This document shows positions 6,569-14,796 of a stretch of DNA of 36,372 bases, in pieces. The DNA is from Bryobacterales bacterium (GTDB lineage: Bacteria; Acidobacteriota; Terriglobia; Bryobacterales; Bryobacteraceae): positions 1 to 36,372 of the forward strand of contig PMOK01000344.1 of the NCBI GenBank assembly GCA_003162425.1. Direction: 5' to 3'. The notes beneath the pieces are model-generated. The model saw only the letters and a list, made by a program, of their open reading frames with translations. It ran no database searches and had not been told where the DNA came from. How positions within the stretch are numbered: position 1 is the stretch's first letter; the number at the start of each line of letters is the position of its first letter. The position numbers were made by a program, and so were the translations under genes.

Positions 6569-7340
6569 CGGAGCAAATACACACCTGGCGCGGGCTCGAT
6601 GAAGTGAACGGTTCGCGCGTGAATTCGCCGTAGCGAGCGTCCACTCGGAAGCCCGCGGTATCGAGCAACAGCAATAATTCCTGCGGGAAAATCACTCGCA
6701 GCGTATAGTCGATGACGCGAAAGTCCACGGCGCCGGGCTTGGATAAGTACCAGACGATGTGCCGGATTTGATCGGCGGCATCGTAGCTCGCGGCTTCCTC
6801 GATAGTGATGTCTTTCACCGTCAAGACGAGATGACGTTCCTCTGCATCGCGCGCCAGCCTCACGAGGTCCCATTTTGAAATATCGAATATCAATCGCCCG
6901 TTGGGAGCCAGGTGTCGGCGAACGCTGCGCAAGCATTGCATCAGGTCTTCCAGAGTAAACAAGTGCAGCAGCGAGTTGCCGGGGATGAGAATCGCTGCGA
7001 ACTTCCCTGGCAAATCAAAGCTGCGCATGTCGGCTTCGAGAAACTGAATGTCGACGCCCGCTCGATCAGCCTTCGCTCGCGCGGTATCCAGCATGGATTT
7101 AGATAAATCAGCTCCGACAATCTCGATCCCGCTCTGTGCGATCGGTATGGTCAGTCGGCCCGATCCACAAGCCATTTCCAATACCCGGCCACCACTTTTC
7201 CTGGCTTCTTCCAGATAGAACCATTCTGAAGCAAGCACTCGCTCCCGGCGCGATTCATCTTGCACAGAAGCGCTATCGCGCGCGTCAGGAAATAGCGAGT
7301 CGTACAGTTCGGGATCGCTATAGAGCGGGCACTCGTGCAT
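6555..7340 (-). CDS. Class I SAM-dependent methyltransferase
   Basis: 261 residues from ATG 7340. Motif I is RVLEMACGSGRLTIPIA, with the acidic end of strand 2 in IVGADLSKSMLDTAR, motif II-like FLEADMRSFDLPGKFAAILIP and the post-motif APNGRLIFDIS. This is the Methyltransf_25-type Rossmann fold. The C-terminal third (about 170-255) is a beta-rich substrate region as in small-molecule methyltransferases. The substrate is unknown. An open frame continues 139 codons upstream, but that part has no family similarity and runs into the divergent neighbour. There is no Shine-Dalgarno; TAAACT ends 7 nt before the ATG. Divergent from the secreted protein at 7407, convergent with crotonase 2. Confidence 0.85.
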   Translation of the reverse strand: MHECPLYSDPELYDSLFPDARDSASVQDESRRERVLASEWFYLEEARKSGGRVLEMACGSGRLTIPIAQSGIEIVGADLSKSMLDTARAKADRAGVDIQFLEADMRSFDLPGKFAAILIPGNSLLHLFTLEDLMQCLRSVRRHLAPNGRLIFDISKWDLVRLARDAEERHLVLTVKDITIEEAASYDAADQIRHIVWYLSKPGAVDFRVIDYTLRVIFPQELLLLLDTAGFRVDARYGEFTREPFTSSSPRQVCICSVSAP

Positions 7341-7347
7341 AGGGCGC

Positions 7348-7353
7348 AGTTTA
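7348..7353 (-). promoter_or_regulatory. -10-like hexamer 7 nt before the methyltransferase ATG
   Basis: TAAACT on the minus strand, 7 nt from ATG 7340. The position implies a leaderless transcript. No convincing -35 hexamer is visible in the 66-bp divergent gap. Confidence 0.35.
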
Positions 7354-7406
7354 ACATGCAAGGAACCTGCACTGTCCTGGCGGGGTCTAAGCTTAAGTAG
7401 GGTTTC

Positions 7407-9173
7407 ATGCGCTATCTTGTTGCCATCTTTTGCGTCGTCGCTGCCGGAGCGCAACAACGCGCTGAATTCTCGCTGCGCTTGGTTGGGCCGCAGAAATATC
7501 ATCAGGGTGAACTTATCAGCGCTGAGATCAAATTCCCAAGCGATGCGCCCGGCGCGCTTCCGCAGGAGCGTTGGCAAATGGCCGGCCTCCTCCTGGATCC
7601 ACCAGCCGGTTGCGGGTGGATGGCGTCGCCCTGTGTCGTTCAGTTCCCACGCGCGGTCCGCGCAGTTGTAAGTGTAGGTCCGCCGCCGGCTATCGATAAA
7701 TCGGGCACGCGGCTGATTTCTCTGAACCGCTATCTGCCGGCACTCCAGCCGGGACATTATCAGACAGCGGTGCTTGCGCGCAAGCTTTCGGAGTACGCAG
7801 TATCAAATTCGATTGAGTTTGAAGTGACCGCGGCGTCGCCCGAGTGGATCAGCCAAACCATCGCTGCTAGCGTTGCAAAACTGAAAACCGCGGACACTGT
7901 TGCGGCCGCGGAGCAACTCCGGGCTCTGGATTGTCCTGGTGCGTGGCGGGCCTCCTTGGATCTGTTACCTCAAATAGAGGGAACGTTGCTGGAAGGACTC
8001 GCAGCTACACGTCAGCCTGCGCAGGTTTGTGAGTTGATGCAGTCCGCCATCGCGGCTCCGTCGCAGGCAGTTTCCATTTATTATCTCTCGACCATGTCCC
8101 AGGTCTGCGCCCGCGCACACCTGCCTCCCGCTTCGAACGCGAATCTGGCGGCCAATCTCGCAGCGAAGGAGGGTGAGAAGAAGACCATCGCATTCGAGAC
8201 CTTGCTCGAGCTCGCCCGTCAGACACAGCCGCCGCCGGAATGGATTCCTGTCCTAAAAAGCGAGTTCCTAAAGTCATACGCGACGATAGAGCCTTCGCGT
8301 CAGCGGCCGTTGCTCTCATTTTACGCGAGCACGTTTCGATCGCCTGAGATTATTCCGCTGCTTGAATCGGTTCTGGATGGCTGGAAGCCGGGCAATTACT
8401 ACGAAGCGGAGTGGGAGGCCATTGACAGTCTGTATCAGATCGATCCGGCGCGGGCGCAGGCGCGCATTGTCTCGGAGCTGAAGAAGGACCGGACGTGGCT
8501 GGATTCATCGCAGCTCGATATGCTACCAGCGAGCCCAGCGCGATTCACGGATGATGAATTGTTCGACGTGCTTACGGCCGCGCAGCGCGACGGCGGTTGG
8601 AACGTGGGATTGCGAATGACGGCTGTAGCCAAGTATGCAACGCCCGCAGCTCTCGCGCGCGTCAAAGCCATCTACGAATCACAAGAGAATCCGTGCCAGC
8701 CGGAACTGATGGCGTATTTCGTGCGCGTCGATCCGGCGTATGCGGACCGCGTCTTTCACAACCATCCCTGGGATATGCAGGTGGCGCCGCCGCAGTGTAC
8801 GATGGGCTATTTCCAAGTGACGCCACGAATTGCGATGGGGCCGGTGCTGGAGAACTACATGACGGCATATCTCATGCATCGCAATGTTTTCATAAAGAGG
8901 ACTGTGGCGCAATCACTCGCCCAGTCGGGGTCGCCGACGGCACTGGAAGCCTTGTGGGGCGCCTTCCATTACTTCCACAACTATTGGAAAGGGAAGGAAG
9001 CAGAGCTGGCGCAGAACAATGAGGGCGTCCAACTGGAGGTAGCGTTGCGCAACGCGATCGCGCGGGGACACAATTGGGTCACAACGGTATCCGATCTGCG
9101 GATGATCGACTCCATGTGTGTTTCGCAGCGCTGTCTGGATGAAACTCGAGAGGATCTTCGCGTCCGGCACTAA
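7407..9173 (+). CDS. Secreted protein of unknown function, helical-repeat rich
   Basis: 588 residues. The N-terminus MRYLVAIFCVVAAGAQQ is a Sec signal peptide, probably cleaved after AGA or AQQ. Residues about 20-150 look like a beta-rich domain (EFSLRLVGPQKYHQGELISAEIKF) resembling Ig-like or cohesin-type folds. From about 150 onward the sequence is helical, with repeating aliphatic/acidic patterns suggestive of HEAT-like repeats (for example ALARVKAIYESQENPCQPELMAYFV). Several paired cysteines fit a periplasmic location. I do not recognise a named family; similar secreted proteins of unknown function are common in Acidobacteriota. AGGG (7399-7402) is a short Shine-Dalgarno before the ATG. 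The serine hydrolase gene starts 22 bp after its stop. Confidence 0.7.
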   Translation: MRYLVAIFCVVAAGAQQRAEFSLRLVGPQKYHQGELISAEIKFPSDAPGALPQERWQMAGLLLDPPAGCGWMASPCVVQFPRAVRAVVSVGPPPAIDKSGTRLISLNRYLPALQPGHYQTAVLARKLSEYAVSNSIEFEVTAASPEWISQTIAASVAKLKTADTVAAAEQLRALDCPGAWRASLDLLPQIEGTLLEGLAATRQPAQVCELMQSAIAAPSQAVSIYYLSTMSQVCARAHLPPASNANLAANLAAKEGEKKTIAFETLLELARQTQPPPEWIPVLKSEFLKSYATIEPSRQRPLLSFYASTFRSPEIIPLLESVLDGWKPGNYYEAEWEAIDSLYQIDPARAQARIVSELKKDRTWLDSSQLDMLPASPARFTDDELFDVLTAAQRDGGWNVGLRMTAVAKYATPAALARVKAIYESQENPCQPELMAYFVRVDPAYADRVFHNHPWDMQVAPPQCTMGYFQVTPRIAMGPVLENYMTAYLMHRNVFIKRTVAQSLAQSGSPTALEALWGAFHYFHNYWKGKEAELAQNNEGVQLEVALRNAIARGHNWVTTVSDLRMIDSMCVSQRCLDETREDLRVRH

Positions 9174-9181
9174 GCTGCATT

Positions 9182-9187
9182 TATACT
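9182..9187 (+). promoter_or_regulatory. -10-like hexamer 8 nt before the serine hydrolase ATG
   Basis: TATACT sits in the 22-bp gap after the preceding gene, 8 nt before ATG 9196. It supports that start over the upstream in-frame ATG at 9118 and suggests the gene has its own promoter with a leaderless transcript. Confidence 0.4.
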
Positions 9188-9195
9188 TAAGTGCT

Positions 9196-10611
9196 ATGCG
9201 CAGACTGAGTCTCGTTCTTCTCTTTTCTCTGACCGCAGGCCTATACGCGGGCGTTGCGGACAATTCCGATGTAACCGGCCAGGAACGGTTGTTCGAAGGC
9301 TGGATACGCGCGCAGATTGCTTATCGCGGGTTGCCTGGCATTGCAGTGGGCGTGGTCTCCGACCAGCAGTTAGTTTGGGCGAAAGGGTTCGGTTTTGCGG
9401 ATGTCGACTTGAAGACTCCGATGACGCCCGCGACAAGGTTTCGCATGGCGTCGCACAGCAAATTGTTCACGGCTACAGCGATCATGCAATTGCGCGACGC
9501 CGGGAAACTGCGGCTGGATGATCCGGTAGTGAAATATCTGGACTGGTTCAAGCTGCAGCCGGCCGAGGCCGACGATCCGCCGGTCACCATTGAAGAACTG
9601 TTGACGCATAGCGCTGGACTTCCGCGGGAGGCTGGTCCGCATTGGACCGAGCTCGATTTTCCCTCCGGCGATGGCGTTCGTAAATACGTGCTGGAGCATC
9701 CGGCGCCGTATTCGCCGGAGGTGCGCTGGAAATATTCGAATCTTGGATTCACGATCGCGGGAATGATCGTCGAGGCAGTCTCCGGAGAAAAGTGGGCCGA
9801 CTATGTGCAGAAACATATCTTCGATCCGCTGGGAATGAAAGATTCAAGCGTTGATCGGCAAGTGGATGGTCTGGCGACGGGATACGGCCGCCGTATGCCG
9901 GACGGTTCGCGGAAGAAGATGCCCTTTGTGGACGCGCGCGCGATGGCGCCGGCGACCGGAATCACCTCGACTGTCGAGGACATGGCAAAGTTTGTTTCGC
10001 TGCAGTTCCGCAAGGGTAGAGTAGGCGGCAGCCAGATTCTCAGCACGGGAGCGCTGCGCGAGATGCATCGCGTTCGAGTGCTGGAGAGCAACTGGACGCG
10101 CGGCAACGCAATCGGTTTCGCAGTGAACCGGGAAGCGGGCAAAGTATATGTTGGGCATGGCGGGGTGTATTTCGGATATAGGACGCAAACCCTGATTCAG
10201 TTGGATGAAAAGGTTGGCGTGATTGTTTTGACCAACGGCGACGATTCGCTTCCAAGCCAAATCGCTACCGAGCTAATGGGCACGGTGGGCGCAGCGGTGG
10301 CGAAAGCGGCGCCGCCGGCAACGAAGCCGGTACCGTGGGATCCCGCCTGGAGCCGTTTCGCCGGCCTGTATCGAACGCAGTTCGCGGATACGGAAGTGGT
10401 GGAGCTGAACCAGCACCTGGTGATGTTTGATCCCGCTAATCCGAATCCCGATGCTCCGATTAACATGATCCCCATCGGCGGCGGGCTGTTCCGCTTCGAC
10501 GCTCCAACTGGCGGAGGCGTAGTAGGCGAGGTGATCCGATTTGTGGAGGAGAACGGAAAAGTAGTGCGAATGTATACCGGCGAGAGCTATACCGAACGAG
10601 TGAATCCTTAG
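9196..10611 (+). CDS. Secreted serine hydrolase, class C beta-lactamase / DD-peptidase fold
   Basis: 471 residues with signal peptide MRRLSLVLLFSLTAGLYAG. The Beta-lactamase (PF00144) domain spans about residues 30-370. The three catalytic motifs are visible: S86-H-S-K89 (SxxK nucleophile and base), Y180-S-N182 (YxN) and H321-G-G323 (the KTG-equivalent HxG). TIEELLTHSAGLP is the conserved helix of this family. A C-terminal beta-rich domain (about 385-471, AGLYRTQFADTEVVEL) resembles the lipocalin-like DUF found in many such hydrolases. Members cleave peptides, esters or D-amino acid compounds in the periplasm; resistance to beta-lactams cannot be assumed. The open frame reaches ATG 9118 inside the previous gene, but the signal peptide and promoter place the start at 9196. 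Confidence 0.87.
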   Translation: MRRLSLVLLFSLTAGLYAGVADNSDVTGQERLFEGWIRAQIAYRGLPGIAVGVVSDQQLVWAKGFGFADVDLKTPMTPATRFRMASHSKLFTATAIMQLRDAGKLRLDDPVVKYLDWFKLQPAEADDPPVTIEELLTHSAGLPREAGPHWTELDFPSGDGVRKYVLEHPAPYSPEVRWKYSNLGFTIAGMIVEAVSGEKWADYVQKHIFDPLGMKDSSVDRQVDGLATGYGRRMPDGSRKKMPFVDARAMAPATGITSTVEDMAKFVSLQFRKGRVGGSQILSTGALREMHRVRVLESNWTRGNAIGFAVNREAGKVYVGHGGVYFGYRTQTLIQLDEKVGVIVLTNGDDSLPSQIATELMGTVGAAVAKAAPPATKPVPWDPAWSRFAGLYRTQFADTEVVELNQHLVMFDPANPNPDAPINMIPIGGGLFRFDAPTGGGVVGEVIRFVEENGKVVRMYTGESYTERVNP

Positions 10612-10656
10612 ATACTGCTCATGTCTAAATTGAGAGCAGTTCAATTGCCAGTGATG

Positions 10657-12027
10657 TTATGGCTTCGGCTGGTAAGGCTTGAGTGAATCTGCGATCTTCG
10701 CCTTATCACCAACTACAACCAGGGTCATCTTGCCAGGATCGAGATAACTTTCCGTGATCCGCTGAATATCGCCTCGGGATACGGCGTTCACTTTTTGTAC
10801 GTAAGTCTTCAGGTAGTCCTCAGACAGGCCGTGCAGCTCCAGGAACGAGAATTGTCCAATGATGCCCTGGTTGGAAGAGTTCTGGAGAACGAATATGCCA
10901 CCCAGAAGATTTTGGATGCCGGTGAGCTCCTTGGCGTCCGGAGGATCTTTGCGCAGACGGTTCACTTCGAGGAGGATTTCGCGAATGGAGTCGGCCGTGA
11001 ACTTTGTGGTTACATCCGCCGATTCCTGCCAGCGCGTGGTGTGGAAACAGGCCACTACCTCGCTGAAGGGTGAATACGTGTAGCCTTTTTGCTCGCGGAT
11101 ATTGTTGGTGATGCGCGAAATGAATGCGCCGCCGAGCAGCGTGTCGGTTACTTCGAGAGGAATGTAGTCCGCGTCGGTGGGAGTGACGGCGATGGGTATA
11201 CCGAGGCGAAGCGTGGATTGCACCGCGCCGGGCCGGTCCACAACCACCAGTTGGGGTTTTGCGATCGCCTTTGGCGGATTCCGTTCCACTGGTGGCCCGG
11301 CGTTCCAATCCGCAAAAGCAGTTTCAATTGTTTTCCTGACGGCGGGGTCGAATCGGCCGACCACGTAGAAGTGCGTTCTTTGAGCGCCCACGTTCGCGGC
11401 GTAGAACTTGCGGACGTCTTCCATTCCGTATCGCTTCAATTGCTCTTCGGTGGGAAAAAGACGTCCGTACGGATGGTCCGGATACAAAGTAGCGGCGAAG
11501 ACTTGGTTCGCCTGGGCTTGAGGAGTGGCTAGTTGCACGGCGAGCTGCCGCAACAGGTTGCCGCGCACACGCTCCAGTTCGCCGGGAGGAAGCTTCGGAT
11601 GTTCCAGGACGTCCGCCAGAAGTTTAACAGCGTCCGAGGTGAACTCGCTCAATACTTCGATTCCAGCGGACGATGCATCAGTGCCAGCGTTGAAGTTGAG
11701 TTGACCGCCCATGCGAGCCGCTTCGTTGGCCACCTGTTGAGCGGTCATGCTGGTGGTGCCTTCCTTGATGAGCTCAATCAACAGATCGGAAATCCACACC
11801 TGATCGGCGTTTTCGTTAGCGTGTCCGAAAGCGATATCGGCGCGGATACTCACCAAGGGAATGGCGCCGTATTGCGCGAGCGTAACCTTCATGCCGTTTT
11901 TGAGCGTGAAAGTCTCACCGGCCGGAACTCCAAACGGCTTGGGCGTACCGAGCGGCGGAGCGGTTTCTCTTTCCTGGGCGATTAAGGACGAAGCGGCGAT
12001 GAGAACAGCCAGCATCCAGATTTTCAT
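10657..12027 (-). CDS. M16-family protein lacking the zinc motif (non-catalytic partner)
   Basis: 456 residues with signal peptide MKIWMLAVLIAASSLIAQ. The two-lobed M16 layout is clear: FTLKNGMKVTLAQYGAIPLVSI at the start of lobe 1 and GGAFISRITNNIREQKGYTYSP in lobe 2. The zinc-binding HxxEH of active M16 peptidases is replaced by LLIELIKEG, so no metal site is expected. The second lobe retains the Arg and Tyr region (REQKGYTYS) that contacts substrate in active heterodimers. It is co-produced with the active partner through a 4-bp ATGA overlap. By analogy with alpha/beta mitochondrial processing peptidase and bacterial M16B pairs, it probably forms a periplasmic heterodimeric protease for short or unfolded peptides. 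Confidence 0.9.
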   Translation of the reverse strand: MKIWMLAVLIAASSLIAQERETAPPLGTPKPFGVPAGETFTLKNGMKVTLAQYGAIPLVSIRADIAFGHANENADQVWISDLLIELIKEGTTSMTAQQVANEAARMGGQLNFNAGTDASSAGIEVLSEFTSDAVKLLADVLEHPKLPPGELERVRGNLLRQLAVQLATPQAQANQVFAATLYPDHPYGRLFPTEEQLKRYGMEDVRKFYAANVGAQRTHFYVVGRFDPAVRKTIETAFADWNAGPPVERNPPKAIAKPQLVVVDRPGAVQSTLRLGIPIAVTPTDADYIPLEVTDTLLGGAFISRITNNIREQKGYTYSPFSEVVACFHTTRWQESADVTTKFTADSIREILLEVNRLRKDPPDAKELTGIQNLLGGIFVLQNSSNQGIIGQFSFLELHGLSEDYLKTYVQKVNAVSRGDIQRITESYLDPGKMTLVVVGDKAKIADSLKPYQPKP

Positions 12028-13430
12028 TTGGCACCTTCCTTTTGAGACGCGGGGGCTTTGGGCGGGGCGCCAGCTTCCACAATCAGGATGGTGCGGTTGG
12101 TGCGCCGCAGATATTCCTGCGCGGTTTTCTGAATCAGCTCCGGCGTTACGCTTCGCAAATTATTTTCAAGGCTATTGATGGGCGTCGGATTATCGTCGAA
12201 CAAGGCGAAGCTGGCCATCAGGTCGGCTCGTCCGAGACCGCCGAACTGAGTGAGGTCCTGGTAATAGTGCGCGCGAAATTTCACGAGAGCTCGATTGAGC
12301 TGCTCCTTAGTGACGGGCTTGTCACGCACGGTATCGATTACCGAATCGGCGGATGCGAGTATCTGATCGGGCTTCACGCTGGAATCGTGAACAAGATTTG
12401 CGATCCACAGCATGGGTCCTTGGTAGTTGAACTGATTGCCCAACAGATTGATGCCACCGTCGACAGAGTCGGTGAATCCGCGTTTCTTGACCAGCTCCTG
12501 GGTTAGTGCGCAGTCGTCACCTTGCAGAAGAATTTGATCCAGGAGAACCATGGCGTAATGTTCCGGAGTGCCGCGTTCCGGCATGTGATAGGCGATGGCG
12601 AGAGCGGGTTTCGAGGCCAGCTTGTCGGTCTTGGAGAAGCGTTGCTCGGCGGTTTGACGCGGCTCGCTGAGGTCGGGCTTGGGGGGCAACTTCGAGGAGG
12701 GAATGGCGGCGAAATATTTCTCGATCCATTTTTTGGCTTGGTCTTCGTCGAAATCGCCAACCAGCGCGAGCGCGGCGTTATTTGGCGCGTAGTAAGTATG
12801 GGAGAAATCCGCGGCGTCCTTGAGGGTGGCGGCTTCGATATCGACCAGATCGCCGTAGAAATTGTGCGCGTTGAACCAATTCTTGTTGGCGTATTGCGGC
12901 ATGTCCAGCCAGGGGAATCCACCGTAGGGTTTGTTGAGGACGTTGACTTTCACCTCATTGCCAACCACGCCCTGCTGGTTCTTTAGATTCTCTTCGGTGA
13001 GCGCGAGATTTTTCATTCGATCCGCTTCGCCCCATAACATGTCCTCCAAAACGTGCGAGGGAACCACTTCGAAGTAATTGGTGAAGTCGAAGCGCGTGCT
13101 TCCGTTTAAGAGGCCGCCGTTGCCCTCGATGAGTTTGACGAATTCGCCCTTGGGAAGGTTCTTGGAGCCTTCGAACATCAGATGCTCGAACAGATGCGCG
13201 AATCCGGTGCGATTTTTAGGCTCGATGCGGAAGCCGATGTGGTAGTAGACAGCGACGACGACCAGGGGCGCAGTGGTGTCGCGCGAAAGGGCGACCTTCA
13301 AGCCGTTGGGGAGTTTGTAGTAGGTGATGGGAACGGTGAAGGTGGATACGGCGGGTTGAGCGAGAGCGCAGGATGTGAGCAGACATGTGAGCGCTGTGAT
13401 CGATTGTAGACGGCGCGCGGAATATGGCAA
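12024..13430 (-). CDS. M16-family zinc peptidase (catalytic partner)
   Basis: 468 residues from a TTG start. The inverted zinc motif H79-L-F-E82-H83 is present and Glu159 (NEVKVN) lies 76 residues after His83, the expected distance for the third ligand. The start is chosen because a perfect AGGAGG lies 7 nt before TTG 13430 and translation from there gives a clean signal sequence. LTSC within it also fits a lipobox, so the protein may be a lipoprotein anchored at Cys21. An in-frame ATG at 13472 lies upstream of the AGGAGG and would put polar residues before the signal. It is the first gene of a two-gene operon with the zinc-less partner and diverges from the aldo/keto reductase over 60 bp. 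Confidence 0.9.
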   Translation of the reverse strand: MPYSARRLQSITALTCLLTSCALAQPAVSTFTVPITYYKLPNGLKVALSRDTTAPLVVVAVYYHIGFRIEPKNRTGFAHLFEHLMFEGSKNLPKGEFVKLIEGNGGLLNGSTRFDFTNYFEVVPSHVLEDMLWGEADRMKNLALTEENLKNQQGVVGNEVKVNVLNKPYGGFPWLDMPQYANKNWFNAHNFYGDLVDIEAATLKDAADFSHTYYAPNNAALALVGDFDEDQAKKWIEKYFAAIPSSKLPPKPDLSEPRQTAEQRFSKTDKLASKPALAIAYHMPERGTPEHYAMVLLDQILLQGDDCALTQELVKKRGFTDSVDGGINLLGNQFNYQGPMLWIANLVHDSSVKPDQILASADSVIDTVRDKPVTKEQLNRALVKFRAHYYQDLTQFGGLGRADLMASFALFDDNPTPINSLENNLRSVTPELIQKTAQEYLRRTNRTILIVEAGAPPKAPASQKEGAK

Positions 13431-13437
13431 GACACTA

Positions 13438-13443
13438 CCTCCT
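13438..13443 (-). promoter_or_regulatory. Ribosome binding site deciding a TTG start
   Basis: AGGAGG on the minus strand, 7 nt before TTG 13430 of the M16 peptidase gene. No ATG or GTG lies in frame at this distance. Confidence 0.7.
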
Positions 13444-13480
13444 CTAGAAAACTCCCGGTCGTTACGTATCATTGTATATG

Positions 13481-13487
13481 AGGAGGA
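13481..13487 (+). promoter_or_regulatory. Ribosome binding site for the aldo/keto reductase (GTG start)
   Basis: AGGAGGA lies 3 nt before GTG 13491 (AGGAGG with 4 nt). The 60-bp divergent gap also holds TATCAT and TATACA-like hexamers that could serve as -10 elements for either direction. Confidence 0.7.
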
Positions 13488-13490
13488 ACT

Positions 13491-14543
13491 GTGAAATATC
13501 AACAATTGGGTCATACCGGAATCTTCGTTTCGCGGCTGTGCATGGGGGCGATGACGTTTGGCGGAGCTGAGGGGATGTTCAAAGTCATCGGCGGATTGCC
13601 ACAGCATGATGTGGACGCGTTGGTGGACAATTCCATCGACGCGGGGATCAACTTCTTTGATACTGCCAATGTGTATTCTGGCGGTGAGTCGGAGACGATG
13701 CTGGGGAAAGCGCTCGGATCGAAGCGCAAGGACGTTGTCGTGGCAACGAAGGTGTTTGGTCGGATGGGAAAAGGCGCGAATGAGGTTGGGCTATCGCGGC
13801 TGCATATCCTGCATGAGGCGGAAGCGAGTTTGCAGCGAATGAACACCGACTACATCGACCTGTATCAGATTCACGGTTTCGATTCGGTGACGCCGTTGGA
13901 AGAGACGCTCAGCGCGCTCACGGATCTGGTCAGACAAGGGAAGGTTCGCTACATCGGCTGTTCGAATCTGGCGGCGTGGCAGATCATGAAGGCGTTGGGG
14001 ATCTCAGCGATGCGGCATCTGGAGAAGTTTGTGACGTTGCAGGCTTATTATTCGTTGGCCGGGCGCGAGCTGGAACGTGAAATTGTACCGATGCTGCTGG
14101 ATCAGAAGCTGGGCCTGTTGGTATGGAGTCCACTAGCGGGCGGCTTGCTGTCCGGCAAGTTCACACGCGGTGGAGCTAATGACAAGGAGGCGCGGCGGTC
14201 GAGTTTCAGCTTCCCGCCCGTGAATCAGGAGAAAGCCTACGACATCGTGGACGTGATGGCAAAGGTTGCCGCGCGGCGGGGCGCGACAGTGGCGCAGGTC
14301 GCGCTTGCGTGGTTGCTCGATCAACCTTCCGTTACCAGCGTGATCATCGGCGCGAAGAAGACCAGCCAACTGAAAGACAATCTGGGCGCCGTGGAGTTGA
14401 AGCTGGATCAGGAGGACCTGAAACAACTGGACGAGGTCAGCAAGCTCGCGCCGGAATATCCGGGCTGGATGTTCGGTGTTCAAGGGTCGGATCGGCGGCC
14501 GGGCGAGGTGAGAGATTGGTCCAGGTTCGCGGCAGCGAAGTGA
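13491..14543 (+). CDS. Aldo/keto reductase
   Basis: NADPH-dependent oxidoreductase with a TIM barrel, 350 residues, probably cytoplasmic (no signal peptide). Family motifs are GINFFDTANVYSGGESETMLGKAL (catalytic Asp and Tyr), DVVVATKVF (catalytic Lys), DYIDLYQIHGFD (catalytic His) and the cofactor-binding IIGAKKTSQLKDNL near the C-terminus. The overall pattern (YQQLGHTGIFVSRLCMGAMTFGG) fits the AKR11/12-like voltage-channel beta-subunit/oxidoreductase groups. The physiological substrate is unknown. The start is a GTG behind a near-perfect Shine-Dalgarno. The gene is followed by a 253-bp gap carrying a heptamer array. Confidence 0.92.
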   Translation: MKYQQLGHTGIFVSRLCMGAMTFGGAEGMFKVIGGLPQHDVDALVDNSIDAGINFFDTANVYSGGESETMLGKALGSKRKDVVVATKVFGRMGKGANEVGLSRLHILHEAEASLQRMNTDYIDLYQIHGFDSVTPLEETLSALTDLVRQGKVRYIGCSNLAAWQIMKALGISAMRHLEKFVTLQAYYSLAGRELEREIVPMLLDQKLGLLVWSPLAGGLLSGKFTRGGANDKEARRSSFSFPPVNQEKAYDIVDVMAKVAARRGATVAQVALAWLLDQPSVTSVIIGAKKTSQLKDNLGAVELKLDQEDLKQLDEVSKLAPEYPGWMFGVQGSDRRPGEVRDWSRFAAAK

Positions 14544-14549
14544 CTGGAG

Positions 14550-14577
14550 GCAGAAAGCAGAAGGCAGAAGGCGGAAA
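14550..14577 (+). repeat. Heptamer tandem repeat (GCAGAAR)
   Basis: Four consecutive 7-mers: GCAGAAA, GCAGAAG, GCAGAAG, GCGGAAA, starting 6 bp after the aldo/keto reductase stop. On the opposite strand of 27517-27537 the unit is CCAGAAA or its rotation, so both arrays fit (C/G)CAGAA(A/G). The rest of 14544-14796 holds a weak hairpin and no gene that I can support. Confidence 0.75.
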
Positions 14578-14589
14578 GCAGCCGGCGTC

Positions 14590-14610
14590 CGCCCTCGGCT
14601 TTACAGGGCG
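14590..14610 (+). terminator. Weak hairpin downstream of the aldo/keto reductase
   Basis: CGCCCT and AGGGCG pair around a 9-nt loop about 45 bp after the stop, followed by TTAGACCTTACTTTCT, which is only partly T-rich. A second small hairpin (GACCA/TGGTC) lies at 14627-14640. Termination here is plausible but not convincing. Confidence 0.25.
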
Positions 14611-14796
14611 TTAGACCTTACTTTCTGACCACTAATGGTCGTTTGTGAATAATTTGCAGGCTCACCTCCCGGACGAAACCACAGCGCTGGTTCCGGCGTC
14701 GCTGGTAAAGACCTGAGTTCTCAGTCTCTTGCGGTATCTTGCGCCCAGGAGATCCTTTCGTTTCTTCGCGGCACGCCACTTGCTCGCTATGAAGCA

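Noticed and set aside
7341..7406. Replication origin at the GC-skew change
   Set aside because: No DnaA-box cluster, AT-rich unwinding region or origin-linked genes were found; only the skew change is kept as an observation.
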